A DNA stretch of 38,398 nucleotides from Verrucomicrobiota bacterium. GTDB taxonomy: Bacteria > Chlamydiota > Chlamydiia > Chlamydiales > JAEYWL01. Under the pieces are notes generated by a model. It searched no databases and was not told where the DNA came from. It was given only the letters and a program-made list of their open reading frames with translations. Position numbers and translations under genes: made by a program. The first letter of the stretch is position 1; each line of letters opens with the position of its first letter. Shown piece by piece: positions 1 through 8,729 of this stretch. Location: the NCBI GenBank assembly GCA_023428915.1, contig JAEYWL010000105.1, positions 1 to 38,398 of the forward strand, given 5' to 3'.

Positions 1-351
1 TTGGTGAACTGTGTTACCTAAGTAAGTGAATAAGAGGATTTTTTATAATAATTTTTTTCTCTTTTCGAACCAATTCAGTTGGATTTTAGAGGAATTTCTC
101 TCAGTGTCAAGGTTTCCCTTCGGCTCGGGTCGCTCGGCCTTGTCATCTCAAGAAATCCCTCTTTCATCCGCCTTAGAATTGGCTCTTCAAAGGAAAAAAA
201 ATTAAGTTTGTGTTACCTATGTGGGTGAACTAAATGTTACCTATGTTGGCGGTCGTGCAGAGAGAAGCAGCTGCCTCCGGCACCCCCTATCGGGTCTAAG
301 CGCCTAATTCGGGTTTAAGGTTCATATCTAACAAATATTTTAGTATCGCTT
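1..351. repeat. Repeat-rich intergenic DNA with a long hairpin between short direct repeats
   Basis: No gene is visible. Units resembling tgttacctatgtgggtgaac occur at about 12-31, 211-230 and 235-250, with a partial copy at 1-10. Between them, 50-99 and 151-203 form a long imperfect stem: aatttttttctc pairs with the revcomp of aggaaaaaaaatt, ggattttagaggaatttct with the revcomp of agaaatccctctttcatcc, and tgtcaagg with ccttgtca near the tip. Multiple short repeats of this kind are known at the ends of some insertion sequences, so this may be an IS terminus remnant with a hairpin element inside it. That is inference; no transposase is present. Confidence 0.55.
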
Positions 352-1500
352 TTACTCACTTAGGCTAATAGCCAGGGCTGCAATAACTACTATTAAACCT
401 ACAACCTTGAACATATCTCTTATCATTTCATTTGATTGCGTTACTCTTCTTGCGGCTGCAGCCGGCCTAGTCACAGTGCTTGATGCTTGGTTAGGAACAT
501 TTGATTTTAAATCTGCAACTCGCTCTGAGGTGCGTGAATTATCAGGTGCTCTTCGAGTAACACGACTAGGCAAGGAAGGGGGATTCAACCAGCGAAATAT
601 AATGTTATATAACTCGGGATTTGATGCGCAAAGCCTGCCGTAAATCTTGTGTAGAGCTTTATTCTCTTCCTCTGACAGCCTGATAAAACTTGATATCTTT
701 AAAATATCCTCTGTACGCCTTGAACGTAAGTGCTCTGGAGACACATAAGTATTGGGTGCACGTACTGCTGAGATAGGTTCCTTGCCCAGCTTAGCTCGAA
801 GCGCATTGTAAACTTGCTCTAGCATTTCGGCTTCGTCTTTAACAGTTTTCTCATACTTCTCTCCAAATAGTTCTTCATAGGCCTCAGCATCCAATCCTTT
901 CAATTGACTCTGAAGCGGAATACACTTTTCTTCATAAATTTGCTGCGGCATAGCCTCACTCTTCTGCTTTCTTATAACAAAAATAAGCTCGCCGCGACTC
1001 ATTCCTTCCTTCTTCTTACCACCCATTACTTCTAGAATATCTGTTAACAATGCTATATTTGATACAGTACTTGAGCTAGATTCTAATTGCTCACTCCTTT
1101 TTGAACCTTGCGAAGAAGTCTCTGAAGCTTGAGGTAAATTTTTTTTGGGATCAATATAGATCAAAAGAGTATGTTCTTTATCAGGCGAAGCGGGATTCTT
1201 GGCATATAAACGAAAACAAAAAGTTTCACTGCCCTCGCTAATTGCTTTAAAATTATCTTTTAATTGATCAAATGTATTAGCAATATTAACGCTTAAACCT
1301 TCACCATATTCTTGTTCAAAAATTGCTTTTGAAGTCGAAGTTATCTTTTTCTTGAATGTATCGATATCGTCTTTAGCAATGTTATTATGGCTTATGTGAA
1401 CCCCTCTTATTTTACCCCTTGCCTCTCCCAAAGAAGCCTCATCACCATATCTTTCCATAGTCACAACGGCCAAAAGATTATTTTCAAGTTTACTTTCCAT
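352..1500 (-). CDS. Hypothetical protein with C-terminal membrane anchor
   Basis: A 382-residue protein that I do not recognise. It starts MESKLENNLLAVVTMERYGD and is largely hydrophilic and charged. A Ser-rich low-complexity stretch lies near residues 127-145 (SSQGSKRSEQLESSSS), and a basic, proline-containing region near 305-355. The last 20 or so residues, MFKVVGLIVVIAALAISLSE, form one hydrophobic helix followed by almost nothing, which is a tail-anchor arrangement. There is no N-terminal signal peptide. The gene stands alone, flanked on both sides by repeat-rich DNA, and is more AT-rich than the metabolic genes downstream. A tail-anchored protein in an intracellular bacterium could be an inner-membrane or host-membrane-targeted effector, but nothing here proves secretion. 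Confidence 0.7.
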   Translation of the reverse strand: MESKLENNLLAVVTMERYGDEASLGEARGKIRGVHISHNNIAKDDIDTFKKKITSTSKAIFEQEYGEGLSVNIANTFDQLKDNFKAISEGSETFCFRLYAKNPASPDKEHTLLIYIDPKKNLPQASETSSQGSKRSEQLESSSSTVSNIALLTDILEVMGGKKKEGMSRGELIFVIRKQKSEAMPQQIYEEKCIPLQSQLKGLDAEAYEELFGEKYEKTVKDEAEMLEQVYNALRAKLGKEPISAVRAPNTYVSPEHLRSRRTEDILKISSFIRLSEEENKALHKIYGRLCASNPELYNIIFRWLNPPSLPSRVTRRAPDNSRTSERVADLKSNVPNQASSTVTRPAAAARRVTQSNEMIRDMFKVVGLIVVIAALAISLSE

Positions 1501-2091
1501 TATTAATTACCCCATTTATGTTTTTATTTAAAATAAATTATATCATGAATAAATTTAAACGTAAACAGTTTAAAACTTTAAAATCATCTTAAAACATAAA
1601 AAACATTCTATATAAAAAAAACAACTAATAAACTATTCACAGAATCTGCACCCCATATTTTGGAAGGCTGCTTCATGAAGGGTGCTGAATTTAAGGCGTT
1701 TTCAACCGCAACCTTGTTTTAAACAAGTTGGTTAATTCTTAAGCGCGGAGCGAAGCAGCTGCCTCAGAGATCCCTTATCGGAAAATAACAGATAATATCT
1801 AAAAGTTTTTCTTTATTAACCGCAGAGATCGCAGACTTGACTTTAGGTTTTATCTGTTAAATAACTAATTATAAACAATTTGTTTTTTCCACCAATCTTG
1901 AGAAACTATTCATCAGTTCATTTTCACAGGTCTGCTTGAAAAAATCCTAAAGTCGAGGCAGAGCACACAGAGGGGGTTTTGAAGAATTAACTATGTTGGT
2001 GAGTCGTACCAGTCGTACCCTTCAAACCTCCTCTGTGTGCTCTGCGATCTTTGTGGTTAATAAAAAATAAGGTCTGTTATTTAGGAGCCTT
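1501..2091. repeat. Intergenic region with nested inverted repeats of an 'accgcagag/gcacacagag' type
   Basis: No gene is supported. 1813-1834 (ttattaaccgcagagatcgc...) is the inverted copy of 2042-2063 (20 of 22 bases match). 1958-1984 (gcagagcacacagaggg...) pairs with 2020-2045 with a one-base bulge. A third, shorter pair around ctttagg links 1834-1847 and 1946-1959. The 35-base loop holds a tandem gtcgtacc. A separate motif at 1753-1781 (agcagctgcctc...cccttatcgg) repeats 264-292 in the same orientation. Repeats of the form CCGCAGAG-N-GCAGAG-N-CACAGAG are scattered through many bacterial genomes, and this appears to be one such palindromic unit. Confidence 0.6.
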
Positions 2092-3054
2092 CTAAGAGCT
2101 GATGGGCAGCCGGACGATAAATTCGGTGCGGCCAGGAGAAGAGATGAAGTCAAGTGTGCCATTGTGCTTTTCGACAATTTTTTTGCTAATCTGCAAACCC
2201 ATGCCAGTTCCCTCACCGCGGGATTTTGTCGTAAAAAAGGGTGTGAATATTTTTTCTTTAATCTCCTCAGGGATTCCAGGACCGGAATCGATAATCTTAA
2301 CAATTGCCCAGCCGTTTTCTTCTAATACGTCAAGAGTGACCTTGCCATTAAAATTAATTGCCTGAAAAGCATTGACTAGAAGATTGGTCCACACTTGGTT
2401 CAATTCATCTTGATGGCCAAGCACTTTGGGATTGCATTGATAATTTTTAGTGATCTCTATCCCCTGTTTAATCTGACTTGTGTGCAAATTTAGAATAGTA
2501 TCGAGGCAATTAGGTATATCAATAGGTACTGCATGCCCTTCAGCCTCGACATACATATAGCTCTTAATGGAAAATACAATCTTTGCCGCACGTTGAGCGG
2601 CAATATCGATATTTTGCACATTATGCTGAATAGCCGAGTAGTCCTGTACAAAGCGCAAAAGGGGCAGCAGATTAAATCCAAGATCTTTTAAAAGAGAGCT
2701 TACATCGTCGTAAATACCAATTTCTGTCAGTATTTCAGCAACTTCATATTCTCGTGTAATGCCTGCAGAGAGCAAACTGCGCGCCAAAGTATGTTTTACA
2801 GCCCTTAGTGCACTGCTATCCATCTGTTTCTTAGGCTGCAAGCCAAGTTCAATCAGCTTAAGGAAGGAGGAAATATTTTCTTCATTAACATATTTAAGAA
2901 GGGCCGGCAATGTTGCAGTCAAACCCTTTAGCGATTCTTGAATATTATGGGCAGATCCTTTAATGATTCCAAGCGGCGCATTGACTTCATGAGCCACTCC
3001 CGCTGCGATTCTGCCTAAAGTGACTAACTTTTCTCTGTGTATTTCCTCTTCCAT
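2092..3054 (-). CDS. Soluble sensor histidine kinase in the glyoxylate operon
   Basis: 320 residues. The H-box LGRIAAGVAHEVNAPLG puts the phospho-acceptor at His22, almost at the N-terminus, so no sensor domain or membrane segment precedes it. The ATPase domain is complete: N-box NLLVNAFQAI from about 224, DSGPGIP at about 256, TPFFTTK at about 271-277 and GEGTGMGLQISKK from about 280. Between the H-box and the ATPase lies a helical stretch of roughly 100 residues (40-150), longer than a minimal HisKA helix pair. The start is secure because an in-frame TAG, the stop of aceA, lies four codons upstream. Only 12 bases separate it from aceA, so it should be cotranscribed. No response regulator is adjacent. 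Its input signal and partner are unknown. Confidence 0.9.
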   Translation of the reverse strand: MEEEIHREKLVTLGRIAAGVAHEVNAPLGIIKGSAHNIQESLKGLTATLPALLKYVNEENISSFLKLIELGLQPKKQMDSSALRAVKHTLARSLLSAGITREYEVAEILTEIGIYDDVSSLLKDLGFNLLPLLRFVQDYSAIQHNVQNIDIAAQRAAKIVFSIKSYMYVEAEGHAVPIDIPNCLDTILNLHTSQIKQGIEITKNYQCNPKVLGHQDELNQVWTNLLVNAFQAINFNGKVTLDVLEENGWAIVKIIDSGPGIPEEIKEKIFTPFFTTKSRGEGTGMGLQISKKIVEKHNGTLDFISSPGRTEFIVRLPISS

Positions 3055-3066
3055 CGATTTTACCTG

Positions 3067-4338
3067 CTAAAACTGGTGTTCTTCAGTTGAACCTTTCAAG
3101 GCAGACGTAGAAACCTGTCCATGCGTGATTGCCGTCAACACTTCATCAAAGTAACCAGTACCAACAAAGCTTTGATGTTTAACAGCTTTATAACCGTAGA
3201 GTTTTTCAAACTCAAACTCTTTCTGCTGCAAATCGACATAGGCAGCCATTCCCCGCTTTGCATAGCTATGGGCAAGTTCAAACATACTCGCATTCAAAGT
3301 GTGGAAACCGGCCAATGTCACAAACTGAAAACGATACCCCATTTCAGCTAATTTTTCCTGGAAATGCAGCAGCTCTTTTTCTTCCAAATGCTTGCGCCAG
3401 TTAAAAGATGGGGAGCAGTTATAAGCTAGCCATTTGCCGGGAAATGCCTCATGAATTCCTTGAGCAAATGCCCGAGCTTCTCCAAGGTCGGGTTTGCTTG
3501 TCTCGCACCACACCATATCTGCATAGGGAGCAAAAGCGCGCCCTCGCACGATGGCCAGGTCTATTCCACCGTTTATGCTGCAGTGCCCCTCTACAGAACG
3601 TTCTCCGGTAACAAAGGGCTGATCAACAGGGTCTGCATCTGAGCGTATGTACTTTGCCGACTCGGCATCAGTACGGGCAATAAGAACTGTATCGACATCA
3701 AGCACGTCGCTGGCCAGGCGTGCTGTCGCTAGTTTTTCGATAAACTCCACCGCCGGCACTAATACTTTGCCGCCCATATGCCCGCATTTTTTTAGCGATG
3801 AGAGCTGATCTTCTAAATGAACTCCGGCAGCACCGGCTTCAATCATGGCTTTAATTAATTCGAATGTATTTAGAGGCCCTCCAAATCCAGCCTCTGCATC
3901 GGCCAAAAGTGGCACAAAATAATCTAAAGTGCGCTCTTGTTTCATATGCTGGATTTGATCAGCGCGGACAAGTGCATTATTAACGCGTTTAATCAAGTTG
4001 GGCATGCTTGTTACTGGATACAGGCTCTGATCCGGATAAGTTTGCAGGGCATCGTTCATATCTCCAGCCACTTGCCAACCGCTCAAATAGATCGCTTGCA
4101 GGCCCGCTTCTACTTGCTGCACTGCCTGGTTGCCGGTCAAAGCACCCAATGCCCTAATAAAGGGCCCCTTTTCTAAAAGAGCGCGTAATTTTTTAGCGCC
4201 AAGTGCTGCCAAAGTGTGCTCGATTTTTAAGGAGCCTCTTAGTTTCAATACTTCTTCAGCAGAATAGGGCCTTTTCACTTTGTTTGCCTTTGACTGCCAT
4301 TGCTTTTCAAGTTGTTGCGCTTGTTCTTTTAAATGCAT
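3067..4338 (-). CDS. aceA: Isocitrate lyase
   Basis: 423 residues, close to the length of bacterial isocitrate lyases. It cleaves isocitrate to glyoxylate and succinate, the first step of the glyoxylate bypass. The signature KKCGHMGGKVLVP is present at residues 183-195 with the catalytic Cys at 185. The metal-site region LLADAEAGFGG lies near 144-154, and WCETSKPDLGEARAFAQGI, typical of the family, is further on. Its ATG overlaps the aceB stop by one base (TAATG) with GAGGAG just upstream, so the two are translationally coupled. The family contains methylisocitrate lyases, but the KKCGHMGGK form and the malate synthase neighbour favour AceA. Confidence 0.96.
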   Translation of the reverse strand: MHLKEQAQQLEKQWQSKANKVKRPYSAEEVLKLRGSLKIEHTLAALGAKKLRALLEKGPFIRALGALTGNQAVQQVEAGLQAIYLSGWQVAGDMNDALQTYPDQSLYPVTSMPNLIKRVNNALVRADQIQHMKQERTLDYFVPLLADAEAGFGGPLNTFELIKAMIEAGAAGVHLEDQLSSLKKCGHMGGKVLVPAVEFIEKLATARLASDVLDVDTVLIARTDAESAKYIRSDADPVDQPFVTGERSVEGHCSINGGIDLAIVRGRAFAPYADMVWCETSKPDLGEARAFAQGIHEAFPGKWLAYNCSPSFNWRKHLEEKELLHFQEKLAEMGYRFQFVTLAGFHTLNASMFELAHSYAKRGMAAYVDLQQKEFEFEKLYGYKAVKHQSFVGTGYFDEVLTAITHGQVSTSALKGSTEEHQF

Positions 4339-5924
4339 TATAGCTCCTCATAAGCAGGTATTGTCAAAAAATCGACAAAGTGTGCTGAAACAATCATCTT
4401 TTTTATTAATGCCCAGGCTCTAGCCAAATAGGCTTTTTGCTCTTCATCAGGTTTTAGCTTCTCTAACTCTTCCCGCTGGAAAGTTTCGATTAGCTCTAGG
4501 GTAATTTTACGTCCATCCGCTAATTTGCCTTCAGGATGATGCAGCCATTGCCATAGTTGGGAACGGGAAATTTCTGCTGTCGCAGCATCTTCCATCAAGT
4601 TGTAAAGGGCTACAGCTCCAGACCCTTTTAGCCATGCGGCAATATATTGCATGGCAATGCTAATATTCAAGCGCAAGCCCTGCTCAGTAATTTTTCCGCC
4701 TTGTATAGCAAAATTTGTCAAGTCGGCAGCCGAAATTACATGTGCAATCTGTTTGTTGATTTGATTAGGCTGTTCTTTTAAATGGTCTTGAAACACTTGT
4801 CCGGCTACTGGAACTAAGTCAGGGTGCGCAACCCAGGTTCCGTCAAATCCATCTTGCACTTCCCGCAATTTATCTTCACGCACCTTTGCGATGGCAGCTG
4901 CATTGACTTCTTGATCTTTACGGCTGGGAATAAAGGCCGCCATTCCTCCCATTGCATGGGCATGCCTTTTATGGCAGGTCTTAACCAATAATTGCGCATA
5001 GGCGCGCATAAAAGGAACTGTCATGGTAATGAGGCTGCGGTCGGGAAAAACAAATTCCTGCCGGCTTTGATATTTTTTTATAATGCTAAAAAGATAATCC
5101 CAGCGGCCTGCATTGAGCCCGGCTGAGTGCTCTTGCAACTCAAACAATATCTCTTCCATTTGAAAAGCTGCCGGAATAGTCTCAATGAGCACCGTAGCGC
5201 GAATTGTTCCTGTCGGGATTTTTAGCCATTCCTGGGCAAAAACAAAGACTTCATTCCACAGGCGTGCCTCAAGGTGGTGCTCCATTTTAGGCAAGTAAAA
5301 ATAAGGGCCTGAACCTTTCGCTATCAATTCCTTGGCATTGTGAAAGAAATAAAGGCCAAAATCAAATAAGCTTGCAGATATAGGGTGCTTTTCCACTAAA
5401 AAGTTTTTTTCTACTAAATGCCAGCCTCTTGGACGCACCATTAATGTCGCCAACTTTTCAGCCAGGCGGTATTCTTTACCTTCAGGGCTTGTGAAAGCAA
5501 GATCACCTGCTACTGCAGCCCTTAAATTGGCCTGCCCTTCAATCACATTAGACCATGTAGGAGAAAGCGAGTCTTCAAAATCTGCCATAAATACATGGGC
5601 ACCCGAATTCAGGGCGTTTATTAGCATCTTTTTGTCTACAGGACCGGTGATCTCCACTTTTCTTTCCTGCAAATCTTTTGGAATCGAAGCTACCTTCCAG
5701 CCAGCATCTGCGCGAATTCGCTCTGTTTCTGGCAAAAAATCGAGCTGTGCGCCTGCATTCAGCTGCTGCTGCACCTGCTTTCTTCTCTGCAGAAGATCTT
5801 CACGCAAGGGATTAAATGTTTTATGAAGGGCTACGATAAAGGCAATGGCCTCATCTGTCAGCACTTCTCCTATATGCAACGGGGCAAGTGAAGCTATAGA
5901 ATACTGTTCTTTCAGCTTGTTCAT
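4338..5924 (-). CDS. aceB: Malate synthase A
   Basis: 528 residues, the usual length for the A isoform. It condenses glyoxylate with acetyl-CoA to make malate, the second step of the glyoxylate bypass. Family blocks are visible: HVFMADFEDSLSPTW near residues 110-124, TLMVRPRGWHLVEKNFL, the acidic core TVLIETIPAAFQMEEILFEL, and the late LMEDAATAEISRSQLWQWL block that holds the catalytic Asp in known malate synthases. The ATG overlaps the TGA of the preceding gene (ATGA), and its stop overlaps aceA. Together with aceA this lets the cell grow on acetate or fatty-acid carbon. Confidence 0.96.
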   Translation of the reverse strand: MNKLKEQYSIASLAPLHIGEVLTDEAIAFIVALHKTFNPLREDLLQRRKQVQQQLNAGAQLDFLPETERIRADAGWKVASIPKDLQERKVEITGPVDKKMLINALNSGAHVFMADFEDSLSPTWSNVIEGQANLRAAVAGDLAFTSPEGKEYRLAEKLATLMVRPRGWHLVEKNFLVEKHPISASLFDFGLYFFHNAKELIAKGSGPYFYLPKMEHHLEARLWNEVFVFAQEWLKIPTGTIRATVLIETIPAAFQMEEILFELQEHSAGLNAGRWDYLFSIIKKYQSRQEFVFPDRSLITMTVPFMRAYAQLLVKTCHKRHAHAMGGMAAFIPSRKDQEVNAAAIAKVREDKLREVQDGFDGTWVAHPDLVPVAGQVFQDHLKEQPNQINKQIAHVISAADLTNFAIQGGKITEQGLRLNISIAMQYIAAWLKGSGAVALYNLMEDAATAEISRSQLWQWLHHPEGKLADGRKITLELIETFQREELEKLKPDEEQKAYLARAWALIKKMIVSAHFVDFLTIPAYEEL

Positions 5925-6919
5925 TTCATCTCCTGATTCTCGCTTTTTCTTACTTCAGCAACAAAGGAATCAATAATTTCTTTTACAGGCAGCACAGCAT
6001 GTATGCCTGCCACGCTTTTACCTGCCTGCCAGTAATCTTTGCTTGAGCCTCCTTTAAGGGATACATTCTTAAATTTTCTGCCGGAGCGCAAGGCAAACCA
6101 CATTCGCATCCACGGCTTAGTGACTCTATTTTGCAATAAGAGCCGTTCAAGGGCATTTATTTTAGTGCCCATATGCTCAACATAAGGAGTGCGGATTACG
6201 GAAAGAGGAACGCCTGTCACGCGCTCCGTAAGTACGATATCTTTTTCCTGGGAGCGTACGATTGCCTGTTTGTAATCCTCTTTTTCGGCACATTCCGTGC
6301 TGGCAATAAATCGGGTTCCCATTTGTATTCCAGCATACCCTAGTTTTAGGGCATTAACAAAGTCTTTGGGCTCTCCTATTCCGCCCGCGCAAATAAGAGG
6401 GACATTAAATTGCTGCAGCTCTTGCAAAAGCTGCTGAGGCTTCAATGTACCGGCATGCCCTCCGGCCCTATTATTTACACAAATCAGGCCATCTACACCT
6501 TTATCCAAGGCTTTCTCTGCCCACTTTTTGTTCGTCACATCATGGTATACAATGCCCCCTAGCGGATGCACTTTGTCCGCTACCCACTTGGGATTTCCTA
6601 AGGCAGTGATAAAAAACCGGCACCCTTCTTCAAGGGCAATATCCACCCATTCCATCATGCGTTTTTCGTAGAGCTTTGAAGAGCGCTCAACGATGATATT
6701 TACACCATAGGGGTTGGGGGTCAGGCTGCGGATCTTCTTAAGACCTTCGCGGAAATCATAGCCGCGCACATAGACTAGAGAAAGAGGCTGAACAATGCCA
6801 ATACCCCCGGCAGCGCTTACGGCAGCCACCAATTCAGGATTGCTGCAAGGGTACATAGCCCCGCAAATAATGGGATAGCGTATGCCAACTTGTTTAGTGA
6901 AGGGCGTTTCTAAATCCAT
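5921..6919 (-). CDS. Nitronate monooxygenase-like FMN TIM-barrel protein
   Basis: About 332 residues. It resembles the 2-nitropropane dioxygenase / nitronate monooxygenase family of FMN-binding TIM barrels. GAMYPCSNPELVAAVSAAGG near the N-terminus, INNRAGGHAG-like text (VNNRAGGHAG), and PLICAGGIGEPKDFVNALKLGYAGIQMGTRF follow the order of the family's flavin and phosphate sites. I place the start at the ATG at 6919; a TTG six bases earlier is also possible. It is the first gene of the operon with aceB, aceA and the kinase, joined by an ATGA overlap. Members of this family are often misnamed, and related enzymes include enoyl reductases such as FabK. The true substrate in this operon is unknown. 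Confidence 0.85.
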   Translation of the reverse strand: MDLETPFTKQVGIRYPIICGAMYPCSNPELVAAVSAAGGIGIVQPLSLVYVRGYDFREGLKKIRSLTPNPYGVNIIVERSSKLYEKRMMEWVDIALEEGCRFFITALGNPKWVADKVHPLGGIVYHDVTNKKWAEKALDKGVDGLICVNNRAGGHAGTLKPQQLLQELQQFNVPLICAGGIGEPKDFVNALKLGYAGIQMGTRFIASTECAEKEDYKQAIVRSQEKDIVLTERVTGVPLSVIRTPYVEHMGTKINALERLLLQNRVTKPWMRMWFALRSGRKFKNVSLKGGSSKDYWQAGKSVAGIHAVLPVKEIIDSFVAEVRKSENQEMK

Positions 6920-6933
6920 ACTCAATACTAGTT

Positions 6934-6960
6934 GAGATAGTAAAAAAAGGTTACTATCTC
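6934..6960. promoter_or_regulatory. Perfect 10-bp palindrome upstream of the glyoxylate operon
   Basis: GAGATAGTAA at 6934-6943 is followed after 7 bases by its exact inverted complement TTACTATCTC at 6951-6960. It lies between dusC and the first gene of the glyoxylate operon, both on the minus strand. No T-run follows the stem in the direction of transcription, so it looks more like an operator or an mRNA leader hairpin than a dusC terminator. A second small inverted repeat, CTCAA-N6-TTGAG, sits at 6921-6936 right beside the start codon. Confidence 0.5.
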
Positions 6961-6980
6961 CCTATATCGAAAATGCTATA

Positions 6981-7958
6981 TTATTCCCAGCCTGATTTTA
7001 ATAAAGGAAGAGCTTGGACTAAAAAAGGTTCTAATGTTTTCTCTGTAATTGAGAGCATTAACTGCCTTTTTTCGAGCAGTTTCTTGTTGTAGCGAAAAAG
7101 AAATCCCAGCATCTGCTTGCATTTATTGACTCGTGTTTTTTCGGGCATATCTTTGGGAAATGCCTCTATATAACTGGTAAAATATCGGGAGAACTTTTCC
7201 CAGCCGGGCCTAAATTCATTATCAGAATAATGCGCTTGCAGTTCATGAAAGATAAAGGGATTCGTCACAGCTCCCCTGCCGATCATTAATGCATCGCAGC
7301 CAGTTTCACGCTGCATGCGCATAGCGTCGGCAACTGAAAGTATATCCCCGTTTCCAACAAGCGGAATTGTCAGCAGGCTTTTTGCCAGGGCAATGAATTC
7401 CCACTTTGCGGGAGGGCCATATCCATCTACTTTGGTGCGAGGATGAAGGGTAATAAATTGGATGCCGCTTTCTTGAGCAGCCAGTATATTTTCCTTAAAT
7501 AGCGATGTGTCCTCATACCCAGTTCGCATTTTTACTGTTACAGGGATGCTAACCGCTTTCACCATTTCTTTGGCAATGCGGTGCAGGGAGTTGGGATCTT
7601 TTAGCAGGCTGGAACCTGCCCCCCTGCCAGTAACAGTATTTGAAGGGCAGCCGCAATTGAGGTCCACCCGTGGAGCTCCCCGCTTTTCCATTTCGAGGGC
7701 CATGGCAGCCATCAGCTCCGGATCGGAACCCATAATTTGCGCAGCTTGTGGAATCGGGTAGGTTTCTTGAGAACAGTATGCCTTGGCTAGACTTTTTACA
7801 TGAGCATTTAACGGGACTCGAATAAATTCCGTTACACACTCGTTAAACCCTCCCACTTGCGACATCGCCTTGCGGAAAGTAGCATCGCCCAACCCTTCCA
7901 TAGGGGCAAGAAACAAGTAAGGACAACCGTTTGAATTTTTTTTAAGATAGGCAGCCAT
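6981..7958 (-). CDS. dusC: tRNA-dihydrouridine synthase (DusC-like)
   Basis: 325 residues. It reduces specific uridines in the tRNA D-loop to dihydrouridine using FMN and NADPH. The N-terminal FLAPMEGLGDATFR with ECVTEFIRV resembles DusC (APMEG... CITEFVRV) more than DusA or DusB. The catalytic Cys lies in LNCGCPSNTVTGRGAG. The FMN phosphate site is PLVGNGDILSVADAMRM and GCDALMIGRGAVTNPFIF. It is probably a single gene, convergent with nothing and divergent from the cluster at 8073. The assignment to Dus is firm; the subtype (DusC, U16) is from motif resemblance. Confidence 0.9.
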   Translation of the reverse strand: MAAYLKKNSNGCPYLFLAPMEGLGDATFRKAMSQVGGFNECVTEFIRVPLNAHVKSLAKAYCSQETYPIPQAAQIMGSDPELMAAMALEMEKRGAPRVDLNCGCPSNTVTGRGAGSSLLKDPNSLHRIAKEMVKAVSIPVTVKMRTGYEDTSLFKENILAAQESGIQFITLHPRTKVDGYGPPAKWEFIALAKSLLTIPLVGNGDILSVADAMRMQRETGCDALMIGRGAVTNPFIFHELQAHYSDNEFRPGWEKFSRYFTSYIEAFPKDMPEKTRVNKCKQMLGFLFRYNKKLLEKRQLMLSITEKTLEPFLVQALPLLKSGWE

Positions 7959-8031
7959 AAGGGTAATAGCATAACATACAACTGTTTAGTAATACAGAAT
8001 TACAGTCATACGAATAATAAATGCCCAACCC

Positions 8032-8061
8032 TTGACACCATCATTCTTTAATTGCTACCCT
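8032..8061 (+). promoter_or_regulatory. Putative sigma-70-type promoter for the cupin/SDR/RibD-C cluster
   Basis: A perfect TTGACA at 8032-8037 is followed after 18 bases by TACCCT at 8056-8061, a weak match to TATAAT. Transcription would start near 8068-8070, only a few bases before the ATG at 8073, giving a nearly leaderless message. No Shine-Dalgarno sequence is seen before that ATG, which fits. Confidence 0.35.
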
Positions 8062-8072
8062 CATATTCAATC

Positions 8073-8729
8073 ATGAATACAGCAATACTCAAATTGTTTA
8101 TAAAACACCAGTTGAAATGCAAAGATGGAAGCAAGATTCCAGAAGCTCTTACAATTGAAGCAGAATTGTTTTTTTCTCAAAAAGAAGATAGCTGCACCGG
8201 CAATGAACTCCTCGCAAATGAAATCAGTTTTATTCTAGAAGAAGGACTTTTTGCTTCTTTAGAAGAAGCTGCCTATTTTCTGGTTCGCTGGGTCTTAGCC
8301 CCTTCTCCTAATCCTAAAACCTCAAAATGCGCGGCTGTTAGAATAGTTCTTACTTGTATGCATACCGGCACTTCAGTCTCTCAAAAACTCTATCGGGAAG
8401 CTAGCTTCTATGAGCAAGAAACAAAGCCATGGGGAACTGTCGATCTTATTGCAGAAAATACCGGATTGGGATTATACCGCCTGAATATCTATCCCGGCAA
8501 ATCAATCCCTTGCCATTACCACACTTATACTCAGGAAGCTGAGTTTATTTTAGATAGCGGCGTAGAACAAACACTGGACTGTAAAACCTATAGGCCTTTA
8601 CAGCGAGGAGATTGCTTTATTTGGCAAGTTCATCAAAAACACGGTTATCTCAATAGCAGCCAGGAAATCAAAAGTATTTTGTGCCTGGATGCCCCTAAAT
8701 TCAATTATCTGGATGAAATTGAATGCTAA
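8073..8729 (+). CDS. Cupin protein with a possible FolB-like N-terminal domain
   Basis: About 218 residues from the ATG at 8073; a TTG 21 bases upstream would add seven residues. The C-terminal half is a cupin: IYPGKSIPCHYHTYTQEAEF gives the HxH...E metal motif and RGDCFIWQVHQKHGYLN the second His motif. The N-terminal 95 residues (AILKLFIKHQLKCKDG..., then LFASLEEAAYFLVRWVL and AAVRIVLTCMHTG) have the strand-helix-strand spacing of a dihydroneopterin aldolase (FolB) tunnelling-fold unit, though conserved catalytic residues are not obvious. The stop overlaps the next gene by 7 bases. Metal binding is likely. Pterin binding is inferred from the N-terminal resemblance and the two reductase neighbours. 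Confidence 0.7.
   Translation: MNTAILKLFIKHQLKCKDGSKIPEALTIEAELFFSQKEDSCTGNELLANEISFILEEGLFASLEEAAYFLVRWVLAPSPNPKTSKCAAVRIVLTCMHTGTSVSQKLYREASFYEQETKPWGTVDLIAENTGLGLYRLNIYPGKSIPCHYHTYTQEAEFILDSGVEQTLDCKTYRPLQRGDCFIWQVHQKHGYLNSSQEIKSILCLDAPKFNYLDEIEC

Noticed and set aside
1985..2019. Tandem gtcgtacc as a regulatory iteron
   Set aside because: Only two 8-base copies in a palindrome loop; too little to support replication or regulatory iterons.
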